From positions 558,001 through 622,000 of the forward strand of contig CAVYTX010000002.1 of the NCBI GenBank assembly GCA_963771545.1: 64,000 nucleotides of DNA, read 5' to 3'. The number at the start of each line of letters is the position of its first letter. Positions within the stretch are counted from its first letter, which is position 1. The notes beneath the pieces were generated by a model, which did not search any database, was not told where the DNA came from, and saw only the letters and a program-made list of their open reading frames with translations. The stretch comes from CAKZLS01 sp963771545. GTDB taxonomy: Bacteria; Pseudomonadota; Alphaproteobacteria; Rhodospirillales; Defluviicoccaceae. The position numbers and the translations under genes were made by a program. Below are positions 8,868 through 17,197 of this stretch, one piece after another.

Positions 8868-9602
8868 ATGATAACGAGCGCTCTGAGGGTTGCCGGCGCC
8901 GTGGCCGCCGGTCTTGTCGTGCCGTATTCCATGGCCGTGGCGGCGGTTCTTACTTTCGACATCACGGAGACGGCAAGCGGCCTCTGGGTGGGCAACTTTA
9001 CCGATGTGCCCCAGGACTACGGCGATCGCATCTCCGCGTTGTCAATAACGTCGGGCGCGAACACTTATGAATACGGTGGCGCGGAAGGCCTAACGCCCAA
9101 CATCGAAGTCGGCTATGGCCCCGCTCTTTCGGACATAGCGCTGTGGGACAACAACTATGGCGATCTTCAGCGCGTTCTTTATCCGGACAACGACGGCGTC
9201 GGTCTCCTCGAGGTCACGCTGACGGCCGATCCGGGGTATCGGGTGAACCTCCATGGCTTCGATATGGGAGGCTGGAATCGCGCCAATCGCACGATCGATT
9301 TCCTTGAGGTCGAGGGTGACGCGGGGGATCTCTTCGCGGTGGCCGATCTCACGGTCGCGGGCGCGGGGCCCAGTCACTCGGATTTCGACTTTGCGACGCC
9401 TCTTATGGCGCGGACCATGACGATCCGGTTCGACTCGACGAATCTGGGCACGTTTTCGGACAATGTCGGAATGGACAACGTCATCTTCAGTCAAAGCGAG
9501 GCCGTGGTCATTCCGCTGCCGGGCGCTTTTTCGATGCTTGCCTTAGCGCTCGCCGGCCTTGGCGGGATCGCGTGGCGAAGGCGCGATGGACTTTCAGAAT
9601 AG
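8868..9602 (+). CDS. VPLPA-CTERM sorting domain-containing secreted protein
   Basis: From the ATG at 8868, with GGGAGG 8 bp upstream, the protein has 244 residues. It has an N-terminal signal peptide (ALRVAGAVAAGLVVPYSMAVAA), a beta-rich extracellular middle with many Asp, Gly and Asn, and a C-terminal tripartite sorting signal. That signal is IPLPGAFSML, a hydrophobic helix (ALALAGLGGIAW) and a basic RRR end. This is the substrate signal of exosortase/VPEID-PEP sorting systems that process surface or exopolysaccharide-associated proteins. No exosortase gene is in the window. The 3' end overlaps the convergent NnrU gene by 9 bp. Confidence 0.8.
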   Translation: MITSALRVAGAVAAGLVVPYSMAVAAVLTFDITETASGLWVGNFTDVPQDYGDRISALSITSGANTYEYGGAEGLTPNIEVGYGPALSDIALWDNNYGDLQRVLYPDNDGVGLLEVTLTADPGYRVNLHGFDMGGWNRANRTIDFLEVEGDAGDLFAVADLTVAGAGPSHSDFDFATPLMARTMTIRFDSTNLGTFSDNVGMDNVIFSQSEAVVIPLPGAFSMLALALAGLGGIAWRRRDGLSE

Positions 9603-10268
9603 CAGCCCCAGCGGATCGACGCCGAATAGGGCGGGGTGAATCCATAGCATCAGACCATACAATGCCGTGCCGGACGCGAGTTCGATCGCCGTCCGTCCGG
9701 AGGCGGCGCGTCCGAGCCTTTCCGGCAACGGCCCGGCCGAGATCGCCGCGGCCCGCTCCCAGTGTTCAGGGGTCATTCGCCGCCGCGCCCGGTTCTCGAC
9801 GATGCGCATGCCGGCCATGCTGAAAGCCGCGAAACCGCCGAACATGACCGTCCCCACCACATCGCCATTGGCGACGGCGTGACTGGCCGGCCACAGAAAG
9901 AAGGCCCAGAGAAACGGATGCCGGGTGATCGCGAGCACCCCGGGTCGGGCCGGGTCGATCTCGCCGTCCCGAAATGAGATAGACAACGGGTTGGGCCGCG
10001 CGGCGGCGCCCGCGAGCAAAAGACAGGCCGGCAGCATGGCGAGCAGCGGGATGGCGGCCGTCGCGGGACTCGGGTCCCACAGGGCGATATAGGGCGCGCG
10101 CCACGCCGCGAAGATCAACCATGCGAGAAGTGCGATCGACAGGGCGGAATATCCCGCAAGATAGGCGGCGCGGCCGAGGCGGTCCATCAGCCAATCGCGC
10201 AGACCCGTCATCGCCGGCAGGGTGTGCGCGGCGACGAACGCCGACAACGCCAGGGAAAATTCCAGCAT
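9594..10268 (-). CDS. nnrU: NnrU family membrane protein
   Basis: A 224-residue multi-span inner membrane protein. NnrU hallmarks are the N-terminal AHTLPA and the central ITRHPFLWAFFLWPASHAVANGD segment, shared with isoprenylcysteine methyltransferase-like folds. NnrU is linked to nitric oxide and denitrification gene sets and to zeta-carotene isomerase homologues; its biochemical role in bacteria is unsettled. The ATG at 10268 was chosen because the frame upstream of it encodes only low-complexity basic residues. An NnrS protein is encoded at 55.8 kb, so two nitrogen-oxide-related genes lie in the window without reductase genes. Confidence 0.85.
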   Translation of the reverse strand: MLEFSLALSAFVAAHTLPAMTGLRDWLMDRLGRAAYLAGYSALSIALLAWLIFAAWRAPYIALWDPSPATAAIPLLAMLPACLLLAGAAARPNPLSISFRDGEIDPARPGVLAITRHPFLWAFFLWPASHAVANGDVVGTVMFGGFAAFSMAGMRIVENRARRRMTPEHWERAAAISAGPLPERLGRAASGRTAIELASGTALYGLMLWIHPALFGVDPLGLLF

Positions 10269-10291
10269 GGGGTGGGTGAACGAAAGGTGTT

Positions 10292-10507
10292 CTAGCGATC
10301 CGAGTTCTCGGCCAAATGGCCGACACAGCAGATGACGTCGCCGCGAATGTTCTCGACCATTTCGATGGCCTCTTCGCGGGTGGGGAAGGCGCCGCGGCTT
10401 CCGCCATCGACTCCGAACGGCATGGCCTCCCATCCGTTATCGCCGTCGACGACAACCGCGGCGCCGTCCTCGGCCGTGCTCATGATGCGCGAGTGACTCC
10501 ATTGCAT
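10292..10507 (-). CDS. Small hypothetical protein (DUF2188-like)
   Basis: A 71-residue cytosolic protein starting at the ATG at 10507 with a good AAGGAGA site 7 bp upstream. It contains GWEAMPFG and AFPTREEAIEMVENI, reminiscent of the compact DUF2188 pattern in which a short beta-hairpin precedes a helix with an F-x-T-x-x-E-A motif. It ends 23 bp before nnrU begins on the same strand, so the two may be co-transcribed. No function is known. Confidence 0.6.
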   Translation of the reverse strand: MQWSHSRIMSTAEDGAAVVVDGDNGWEAMPFGVDGGSRGAFPTREEAIEMVENIRGDVICCVGHLAENSDR

Positions 10508-10791
10508 CGTTCGTCTCCTTGCGGGTCCGGTCTTTATTTGGGGACGAGGGGCGCCGTGGGCAAGGCCCGTGGGAGCCGGATTGCCGCGTGTCATCCACGG
10601 ATTCACGGACCGAGAACGATCCCGGCGCGATTGTTCGCCGCGGTTCCGCCTCGCCAAAATGCGCGAAGGGTGGTACACTTTGTGTGTGTCGATTGGGACG
10701 GATTTGGGGCCGGACTCATCGGCGGAAAGAGCAGAAGCGCGCGATTTTGACAGGATACGGAACGACGCTCAAGGATCGGGAGAACACCTCA

Positions 10792-10998
10792 ATGGCAGTA
10801 CACACCTCTCCGGACAAATGGACCATAACCGGCGTCTCGCTGGCGACCCGCAAGGCCGCGCGCGCGGCGGCCCGGCGAGAGAATATGACGCTGGCGGACT
10901 GGATCGAACGGGCGGTCGAGCAGGCCAGCGAGGCGCGGGTCGGGAAACCTTCCCACGAGGAAATCTCAGACCATCGACCGCGCCGACGGTATTTTTAA
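10792..10998 (+). CDS. Small ribbon-helix-helix-like protein
   Basis: A 68-residue protein from the ATG at 10792. The segment WTITGVSLATRKAARAAAR followed by MTLADWIERAVEQA matches the beta-strand, helix A, helix B pattern of CopG/Arc-type ribbon-helix-helix DNA-binding proteins. The tail is charged and short. No toxin-like partner gene follows, so a stand-alone regulator or orphan antitoxin is possible. The assignment rests on pattern only. Confidence 0.5.
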   Translation: MAVHTSPDKWTITGVSLATRKAARAAARRENMTLADWIERAVEQASEARVGKPSHEEISDHRPRRRYF

Positions 10999-11285
10999 CG
11001 ATCTGGATGCGCTTTATTTCCGGGCGGCTTGTGAGCGGGGCGAGGGTTTTTCTTCTGTTCGCAATAACGTGCGCGGATTCATCTGAAGGCGGATAGAGTT
11101 CGGCTTACAATACATTATGAGCCGGACGCTAACGCGTGCCCGGCCATGATCCGCGCCGTGCGGCGCGGCGGGCACCGCTTTCAATCAACCTGTCGTCGGG
11201 CATTCTGGCGCGGATGTCGTTCCCTGGCGGGTTAGAATGTCGCCGAGCGGTTCGATGCATCATGGAACGCCGTCAGCCGTTGTGT
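10999..11285. other. Non-coding stretch between small genes
   Basis: 287 bp between the RHH-like gene and the CsbD-like gene. No supported reading frame or convincing promoter was seen; it includes a GC-rich run of short inverted repeats around 11150-11175 (GCGCCGTGCGGCGC). Confidence 0.3.
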
Positions 11286-11471
11286 TTATTTCTTGCTGGC
11301 AGGCTCGCGAACCGTGTCCTTCATGGCGCCGACGGCATTTTGATTCTCGCCCTCGGCTTTCTCAGCCTTTCCTTCCGTTTCCTTCTTCTTGTGTCCCATA
11401 AGCTTTCCAGCTGCTTCCTTGATGCAGCCACAAAATTGCTTGAACGACCCTTTGTAACAATCTTTGTCCAT
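11286..11471 (-). CDS. CsbD-like small stress protein
   Basis: A 61-residue hydrophilic protein, rich in Lys, Glu and Gly. The opening MDKDCYKGSFKQFCGCIKEAAGKLMG follows the CsbD pattern (M-x-K-D-x-x-x-G-x-x-K-x-x-x-G-x-x-K-E), here with two unusual Cys. CsbD proteins accumulate under general stress; their biochemical role is unknown. The ATG at 11471 has GGAGA 8 bp upstream. It lies downstream of a Thivi_2564-type membrane protein on the same strand and divergent from gadB. Confidence 0.6.
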   Translation of the reverse strand: MDKDCYKGSFKQFCGCIKEAAGKLMGHKKKETEGKAEKAEGENQNAVGAMKDTVREPASKK

Positions 11472-11503
11472 GATCAAGTCTCCGCTCGTTAAATTACATG
11501 CCG

Positions 11504-11695
11504 CTAACGACCGATACGGATACTCTCCATTGATCCAAGCACTCCAAAAGCTTGGAGCAGCCAGAGCAAGACGGCGATCACCACCACGATGTTCATGATG
11601 GTTTTGATCTTATGATCCATCGGTATGTAGGTATTGGCAGCCCACAGTAGCACGCCAACGACGATCAAGACGATGACCAGAGATATTAGAGACAT
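11504..11695 (-). CDS. Thivi_2564 family small membrane protein
   Basis: 63 residues with two hydrophobic helices (SLVIVLIVVGVLLWAAN and IKTIMNIVVVIAVLLWLLQ) separated by the TYIPMDHKIK turn typical of the Thivi_2564 family. Predicted inner membrane protein of unknown function. It probably forms a two-gene stress unit with the CsbD-like gene 32 bp downstream. An AT-rich region at 11696-11860, shared with the divergent gadB gene, is the likely promoter region. Confidence 0.7.
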   Translation of the reverse strand: MSLISLVIVLIVVGVLLWAANTYIPMDHKIKTIMNIVVVIAVLLWLLQAFGVLGSMESIRIGR

Positions 11696-11917
11696 ACCAT
11701 TTCCCTCATCAGTTGGTTATACGAAAAGAACAATTATTTATAAAATGTCGATATGATTTAGAGGTCCAACTGAACTTGTCATTATAAACTAAACGGTTTA
11801 CTTAGCCACAATAATTTACGCTTCGCACGGACCCTGCTTCCTGGAGACACCGCCGGCGCCGTGCTAACGTGCCGCCACCCTAAACATACCGCCTCCAACA
11901 GTCAGGACAAGGACATC

Positions 11918-13318
11918 ATGCCGCTTCATGCCAAGGACGACATCCGCGCGCAACTTCTCGACGATGTGTATGCCTCCGACGACCTGTCGGTCGTCTTGCC
12001 GAAGTACAAGATACCCGAATACGAGCATTCTCCGCGGCATGCGTTCAGCGTCGTCCGCGACGAACTGATGCTGGACGGCAACTCGCGCCAGAACCTGGCG
12101 ACCTTCTGTCAGACCTGGGTGGAGCCCGAGGTTCACGACCTTATGGATCTGTGTGTCGACAAGAACATGGTCGACAAGGACGAGTATCCGCAGTCGGCCG
12201 AGATCGAGGGCCGCTGTGTCCATATGATGGCCGATCTGTGGAATTCGCCCGACGCCGCCAACACCATCGGATGCTCGACCACGGGGTCCAGCGAGGCGGC
12301 GATGCTCGGCGGCATGGCCATGAAATGGCGCTGGCGGGAGAAAATGAAGGCCCAGGGCAAGCTCACCGGCAAGCCGAACCTGATCACCGGTCCGGTGCAG
12401 ATCTGCTGGCATAAGTTCACCCGCTATTGGGACGTGGAACACCGCGAGATCCCCATGGAACATGGGCGGCTGCTGATGACGCCGGAGGAGGTTCTCAAGC
12501 GGTGCGACGAGAACACCATCGGCGTGGTTCCCACCCTCGGCGTCACCTTCACCTGCGATTACGAACCGGTGAAGGCAGTGGCCGACGCCTTGGACCAACT
12601 GCAGAAGGAGACGGGGCTCGACATTCCCATGCACGTGGACGGCGCCAGCGGCGGTTTTGTGGCGCCGTTCTGCGCGCCCGACCTGGAATGGGATTTCCGC
12701 ATTCCCCGCGTCAAGTCGATCAATACGTCCGGCCACAAGTTCGGGCTGTCGCCGCTCGGCGTCGGCTGGGTGGTCTGGCGCGAGGCCAAGGATCTTCCCG
12801 ACGACCTGATCTTCAACGTCAACTATCTGGGCGGCAACATGCCCACCCTCGCGTTGAACTTTTCCCGACCGGGCGGGCAGATCGTCTGCCAGTACTACAA
12901 CTTTCTCCGTCTCGGCCGGGAAGGCTACCGCAAGATCCACAACGCCTGCTACGAGACGACCCGGTATATCGCCGAGGAAATCGGCAAATTACCACCGTTC
13001 GAGATCATCTACGGCGGCGATCCGACCGGCGGCATTCCCGCTGTCGCCTGGAAGATCAAGGACGGCTTCGATACCCGAGGCTACACCCTCTATGACCTCG
13101 CCGATCGTCTTCGCGGCCGCGGCTGGCAGGTGCCGGCCTATTCCCTGCCGGCCAATTGCCAGGATCTCGTGATCCAGCGAATCCTGGTTCGCCACGGCGT
13201 CAGCAAGGACCTGTGCGCGCTGCTCGTGGAAGACATGGTTCGATGCCTCGAGTACTTCAGGGATCACCCCATCGTCCGGCCCCTGGGCGGCGACGAGGCC
13301 AGCGGCTTCCATCATTAG
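11918..13318 (+). CDS. gadB: Glutamate decarboxylase
   Basis: From the ATG at 11918 (AGGACAAGGA upstream) the protein has 466 residues, the length of E. coli GadA/GadB. This PLP enzyme converts glutamate to GABA and CO2, consuming a proton. The PLP-binding Lys is in SGHKFG near residue 274, and the family motifs STTGSSEAAMLGGMAMKWRW and HVDGASGGFVAPF are present. No GadC antiporter gene is adjacent, so a role in acid resistance is inferred, not shown. It is followed by a YrhK-like membrane protein on the same strand. Confidence 0.95.
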   Translation: MPLHAKDDIRAQLLDDVYASDDLSVVLPKYKIPEYEHSPRHAFSVVRDELMLDGNSRQNLATFCQTWVEPEVHDLMDLCVDKNMVDKDEYPQSAEIEGRCVHMMADLWNSPDAANTIGCSTTGSSEAAMLGGMAMKWRWREKMKAQGKLTGKPNLITGPVQICWHKFTRYWDVEHREIPMEHGRLLMTPEEVLKRCDENTIGVVPTLGVTFTCDYEPVKAVADALDQLQKETGLDIPMHVDGASGGFVAPFCAPDLEWDFRIPRVKSINTSGHKFGLSPLGVGWVVWREAKDLPDDLIFNVNYLGGNMPTLALNFSRPGGQIVCQYYNFLRLGREGYRKIHNACYETTRYIAEEIGKLPPFEIIYGGDPTGGIPAVAWKIKDGFDTRGYTLYDLADRLRGRGWQVPAYSLPANCQDLVIQRILVRHGVSKDLCALLVEDMVRCLEYFRDHPIVRPLGGDEASGFHH

Positions 13319-13465
13319 TGATCGGAAGCGATGAGCGTAGTGCCGCGGCGGCGCGGCGATCGAGCCCGGGGCGTCGGTCCCTTCATCACCTGGGTCACGG
13401 GCGCGCGGGCGGACGGTCGGGCGCGCCTTGACACCTCGCGGCGTTTCCGCAAGGGCCTTACCGCC

Positions 13466-14254
13466 ATGGACGTGGCGTCGCGGGATATCGACCCCCCGGC
13501 CGCAATTGCTGCGTTGGAGCACGAATGGTTGCGGTTTTGGGCGCCGAAGCGCTCAGGGTGGTGGATCGCCGTTCTGTTCATGATCGGCTCGGCGCTGTTC
13601 GCGGCGGGTGGGGCGCAAGGAGCATGGCCGGAGTCACCCGCCGTCCGTTGGATCGATCCGAGCCTGGTGGGCTGCTGGATTTTTTTCGCCGGGTCGCTGT
13701 TTTTCACGTCGGCGGCCTATCTCCAGTGGCTCGAGGCGATCAACAATGATGTAACCGAGGTCGACCGGATAGCGGGCAAGAGGCCGCGCGGGTGGCGCCT
13801 GTTCGGATGGCGGCCGCGCAACCTCGGCTACCTCGCGGCGGCGGTGCAACTTGTCGGCACCGTGCTGTTCAATCTCAACACCGGCGACGCCCTGATGGCG
13901 GGGCTCGGCTGGAAAGGGCAGGACCTTCTGATCTGGACGCCCGACATGGTGGGATCGGTCTGCTTTCTCGTCGCCAGCCAAGCGGCGTTGATGGAGGTTT
14001 CGCACCACTACTGGTCGTGGCAACCGCGCAGCTTGTCGTGGTGGATTTCCGTCATCAACATGCTCGGATCGGTGCTATTCATGATTTCCGCGGTCGTCGG
14101 TTTCGTCGAGCCCGGACCGGTCATCGTGGAGCCCTGGCTGGCGAACTTCGGCACCTGCGGCGGCGGGGTGTGTTTTTTCGTCGGAGCCTATTTGTTGATC
14201 CCGGAGCTGTTCGAAAAGCGATCGCCGCGGGCGAAAGCCGCCGCGCCGGCGTGA
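13466..14254 (+). CDS. YrhK-like multi-span membrane protein
   Basis: 262 residues from the ATG at 13466, with about seven hydrophobic segments. Two similar halves carry the W-x-x-x-V-x-x-x-x-G-S-x-L-F pattern (WWIAVLFMIGSALFAAGG and WWISVINMLGSVLFMISAV), suggesting internal duplication of a YrhK-type two-helix unit. The function is unknown. It lies about 150 bp downstream of gadB and 25 bp upstream of the amidotransferase gene on the same strand. Longer frames to 13331 encode Arg-rich sequence and were rejected as the N-terminus. Confidence 0.6.
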   Translation: MDVASRDIDPPAAIAALEHEWLRFWAPKRSGWWIAVLFMIGSALFAAGGAQGAWPESPAVRWIDPSLVGCWIFFAGSLFFTSAAYLQWLEAINNDVTEVDRIAGKRPRGWRLFGWRPRNLGYLAAAVQLVGTVLFNLNTGDALMAGLGWKGQDLLIWTPDMVGSVCFLVASQAALMEVSHHYWSWQPRSLSWWISVINMLGSVLFMISAVVGFVEPGPVIVEPWLANFGTCGGGVCFFVGAYLLIPELFEKRSPRAKAAAPA

Positions 14255-14279
14255 TCCAGGCCATTAGGAGGGAACGACC

Positions 14280-15092
14280 ATGTGTGAACTTTTTGCCGTT
14301 TCAAGTTCGGTTTCGGTTCAAGTCAAGTACTCGGTGCATGCCTTCGCCGAGCACGGCGGTCTGATCCATCCCAACAAATCAGGATGGGGAATCGCCTATC
14401 ACGAAGGCAGGGACGCCCTGCTCATCAAGGAGCCGGAACCCGCGAGCGACAGTCCCTGGGTGCGTTTCATCGAGTCCCAGCCACTGACCAGCACCTGCGT
14501 CATCGCCCACGTGCGATACGCCACGGCCGGGGTCCCCCGCTTCGCCAACACCCATCCGTTCATGCGGGAACTTGGAGGGCGGATGCACCTGTTCGCCCAC
14601 AACGGCGGGTTCGATGGGATCTGGGAAAAGGAGACATTGCGATCCGGCGTCTACCATCCCACCGGCGAGACGGATTCCGAATATGCCTTCTGTCTGCTTC
14701 TCGAACGCTTGGCTCCGTTGTGGCGGGGGGCGGAGGGACCGCCGCCGCTGCCGGACCGGCTCGCGATCGTCGCGAAAGTGGCCGGGGAGCTTGCGACGAT
14801 GGGGCCGGCCAACTTCCTCTATTCCGATGGAGACGTCCTTTTCGCCCACGCCCACAAGCGGCACTGGGACGAAGGCGGCGGGCACTTCAGCGAAGCCCGG
14901 CCGCCCGGTCTCAGCCTCGCCCGCCAAAGCGATCTGTCGGTAAAGGGGCTGCGGGTCGAGGCTCCGGATCCCGACACCACGGCGATCTACCTCGCCAGCG
15001 TGCCGCTGACCGGCGAGGGATGGGAGCCTCTGCCCGAGGGCGCCGTTCTTGCGTTGCGCGATGGCGAGGAGGTGTCGCGCGTGGAACCCTGA
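14280..15092 (+). CDS. Class II glutamine amidotransferase (YafJ-like)
   Basis: A 270-residue Ntn-hydrolase glutaminase. Cys2 directly after the initiator Met (MCELFAVSS) is the expected catalytic nucleophile once Met is removed. Further family motifs are GWGIAY, HVRYATAG and FAHNGGFDG. Stand-alone proteins of this type (YafJ, EgtC-like) release ammonia from glutamine or amides in pathways that are mostly unassigned. There is AGGAGGGAACGACC upstream of the ATG. Confidence 0.85.
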   Translation: MCELFAVSSSVSVQVKYSVHAFAEHGGLIHPNKSGWGIAYHEGRDALLIKEPEPASDSPWVRFIESQPLTSTCVIAHVRYATAGVPRFANTHPFMRELGGRMHLFAHNGGFDGIWEKETLRSGVYHPTGETDSEYAFCLLLERLAPLWRGAEGPPPLPDRLAIVAKVAGELATMGPANFLYSDGDVLFAHAHKRHWDEGGGHFSEARPPGLSLARQSDLSVKGLRVEAPDPDTTAIYLASVPLTGEGWEPLPEGAVLALRDGEEVSRVEP

Positions 15093-15262
15093 CGCGTTTT
15101 ATCCGGGAAGGCGCGGTCATGATGATAGGGCCGCGGATCAGGAAGTTGATGCCGCTCCGCAAATGGATGACGACAGCGGCATGTGTGGTATAAGCGAAAA
15201 TCGGCGCCAATGTTCTGGAAGTCCAGTCAAGACAAAATACCGCACGGGGGAAACCGAGAAGA

Positions 15263-16387
15263 ATGCCGGAATTCAGCGTGAGTCCCACCGGGACGGGGAC
15301 GCTCACCATCAGCTTTTGCGGAAGCTGGACCATCGATGACGCGATCCCGGATGTGGCGGGCCTGCAAAGTCAGCTCCAGGGGCAAGCCGCGTCGAAAACC
15401 ATTGCCTTCAATACCGAAAATTTGAAGAAATGGGACAGCGGCCTTCTGACGTTTCTGGCCGACCTCAAGGATTATTGTGACCGGAACCGGATCGCCATGG
15501 ACGGAAGCGGGCTCCCCGAGGGCGTTTACCGGTTGCTCAAGCTCGCCTATGCCGTGCCGGAAAAGAAGGGGGCGCGCAAGCAGCGGACCGTCGAGCCTTT
15601 CTTCCAGAAGGTGGGGCGGAACACGGTTCAGCTTGGCAGGACCGCGGGCGAATTCCTCGCGTTTCTCGGCGATGCCACGCTCAGCTTTTCGCGGCTCCTT
15701 CGCGGCGAGGCGACGTTTCCGCGCGCCGATTTCATGGCTATTCTGGTGGATTGCGGCTCCTCGGCGCTGCCCATCGTTTCGCTGATCAGCCTGCTTGTCG
15801 GGCTCATTCTGGCGTTCGTGGGGGCCATCCAGTTGGAGATGTTCGGCGCCCAGATCTACGTGGCCAATCTCGTCGGCGTCGCCACCGCGCGCGAAATGGG
15901 CGCGATGATGACCGCCATCATCATGGCCGGGCGCACCGGCGCGGCGTTCGCCGCTCAATTGGGCACCATGCAGGTGAACGAGGAGATCGACGCCCTTCGG
16001 ACGTTCGGCGTGGAGCCCATGGATTTTCTGGTTCTGCCCCGGATGCTGGCGCTCATTCTGATGATGCCGATTCTCTGTCTGTACGCGGATCTTCTGGGTC
16101 TCGCCGGCGGCGCCATCGTCGGCGTCGGGATGCTGGACATCTCCATGGAGCAATACATTCAGCAGACCATCAGTGGCCTGACGGTGACGGATTTCCTGGT
16201 CGGTCTCGTCAAGAGCGTCATCTATGGAATCATCGTCGCGCTGTCGGGCTGTCTTCGCGGCATGCAATGCGGCCGCAGCGCGTCCGCCGTTGGTTTGGCG
16301 GCGACGTCGGCGGTGGTCATGGGGATTGTCCTGATCATCGTGACCGATGGGCTGTTCGCCGTGGTGACGACCATCCTGGGCATTTGA
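15263..16387 (+). CDS. mlaE: MlaE family lipid ABC transporter permease with N-terminal STAS-like domain
   Basis: 374 residues. The first 110 resemble a STAS domain (GTLTISFCGSWTIDD, LKKWDSGLLTFL), a known fusion in many MlaE proteins. The rest is the MlaE permease with about five membrane spans and the signature AREMGAMMTAIIMAGRTGAAFAA. With MlaF and MlaD it moves phospholipids between inner and outer membranes. It opens the operon mlaE-mlaF-mlaD-lipoprotein; the stop overlaps a possible TTG start of the next frame. Confidence 0.9.
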   Translation: MPEFSVSPTGTGTLTISFCGSWTIDDAIPDVAGLQSQLQGQAASKTIAFNTENLKKWDSGLLTFLADLKDYCDRNRIAMDGSGLPEGVYRLLKLAYAVPEKKGARKQRTVEPFFQKVGRNTVQLGRTAGEFLAFLGDATLSFSRLLRGEATFPRADFMAILVDCGSSALPIVSLISLLVGLILAFVGAIQLEMFGAQIYVANLVGVATAREMGAMMTAIIMAGRTGAAFAAQLGTMQVNEEIDALRTFGVEPMDFLVLPRMLALILMMPILCLYADLLGLAGGAIVGVGMLDISMEQYIQQTISGLTVTDFLVGLVKSVIYGIIVALSGCLRGMQCGRSASAVGLAATSAVVMGIVLIIVTDGLFAVVTTILGI

Positions 16388-16398
16388 ACGAGGGACGG

Positions 16399-17181
16399 GT
16401 GGACCAGCAGCACAGCAACGACGCACCGCCGATCCGGGTTCAGGATCTGACGATGGCGTTCGGCGACTTTGTCCTTCAGCGCGACCTGACGTTCGATATC
16501 CGGCGGGGCGATATCTTCATTCTCATGGGCGGAAGCGGCTGCGGGAAAAGCACCATGCTTCGCCACCTCGTGGGGTTGAAGCAACCGGCGAAGGGACAGG
16601 TGCTTTATTCGGGGGAGAGTCTTTGGGACGCCGAACCGGCGGATCAGCAAAGAATCCTGAGAACCACCGGAATGATGTACCAGAGCGGGGCGTTGTGGAG
16701 TTCCATGACCCTTGCCGAAAACATCCAGCTGCCGCTCAGGCAGTACACCAAGCTCGGCGCCAAAGAGATCCAGAAGATCGCGTCGCTGAAGCTGGCGCTG
16801 GTGGGGCTGGCCGGGTTCGAGGAGTACTACCCTTCCGAGATCAGCGGCGGCATGCAGAAGAGGGTGGGGGTGGCGCGCGCCATGGCGCTCGATCCGGAGA
16901 TCCTGTTTTTCGACGAACCGTCGGCGGGGCTGGATCCCATCAGTTCGCGCTTGATGGACGATTTGATCCTGGAACTGCGCGACAGCCTCGGCACCACCAT
17001 GGTGGTCGTAACTCACGAATTGGCCAGCATCTTCACCATCGCCAACAACTCGGTGTTTCTGGACGCGGCCACGAGAACGATGATCGCCCAGGGCGATCCG
17101 AAAACATTGCGCGATGAGTGCGAGAATCCAACGGTGCGCAAGTTTCTAACACGCGGCGAAGATCAAGGCTCTTTCACATGA
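16399..17181 (+). CDS. mlaF: MlaF family lipid ABC transporter ATP-binding protein
   Basis: 260 residues from the GTG at 16399, just after a GAGGGA Shine-Dalgarno-like run. All ABC motifs are present: Walker A GGSGCGKST, the Q-loop in YQSGALWSSMT, signature ISGGMQKRVGVARA, Walker B EILFFDEPSAGLD and the switch His in VVTHE. The LWSSMTLAEN segment is typical of MlaF/Ttg2A. It powers the MlaE permease. An upstream TTG at 16384 overlapping the mlaE stop is an alternative start. Confidence 0.9.
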   Translation: MDQQHSNDAPPIRVQDLTMAFGDFVLQRDLTFDIRRGDIFILMGGSGCGKSTMLRHLVGLKQPAKGQVLYSGESLWDAEPADQQRILRTTGMMYQSGALWSSMTLAENIQLPLRQYTKLGAKEIQKIASLKLALVGLAGFEEYYPSEISGGMQKRVGVARAMALDPEILFFDEPSAGLDPISSRLMDDLILELRDSLGTTMVVVTHELASIFTIANNSVFLDAATRTMIAQGDPKTLRDECENPTVRKFLTRGEDQGSFT

Positions 17182-17197
17182 GTGAAGGATAGGGACG

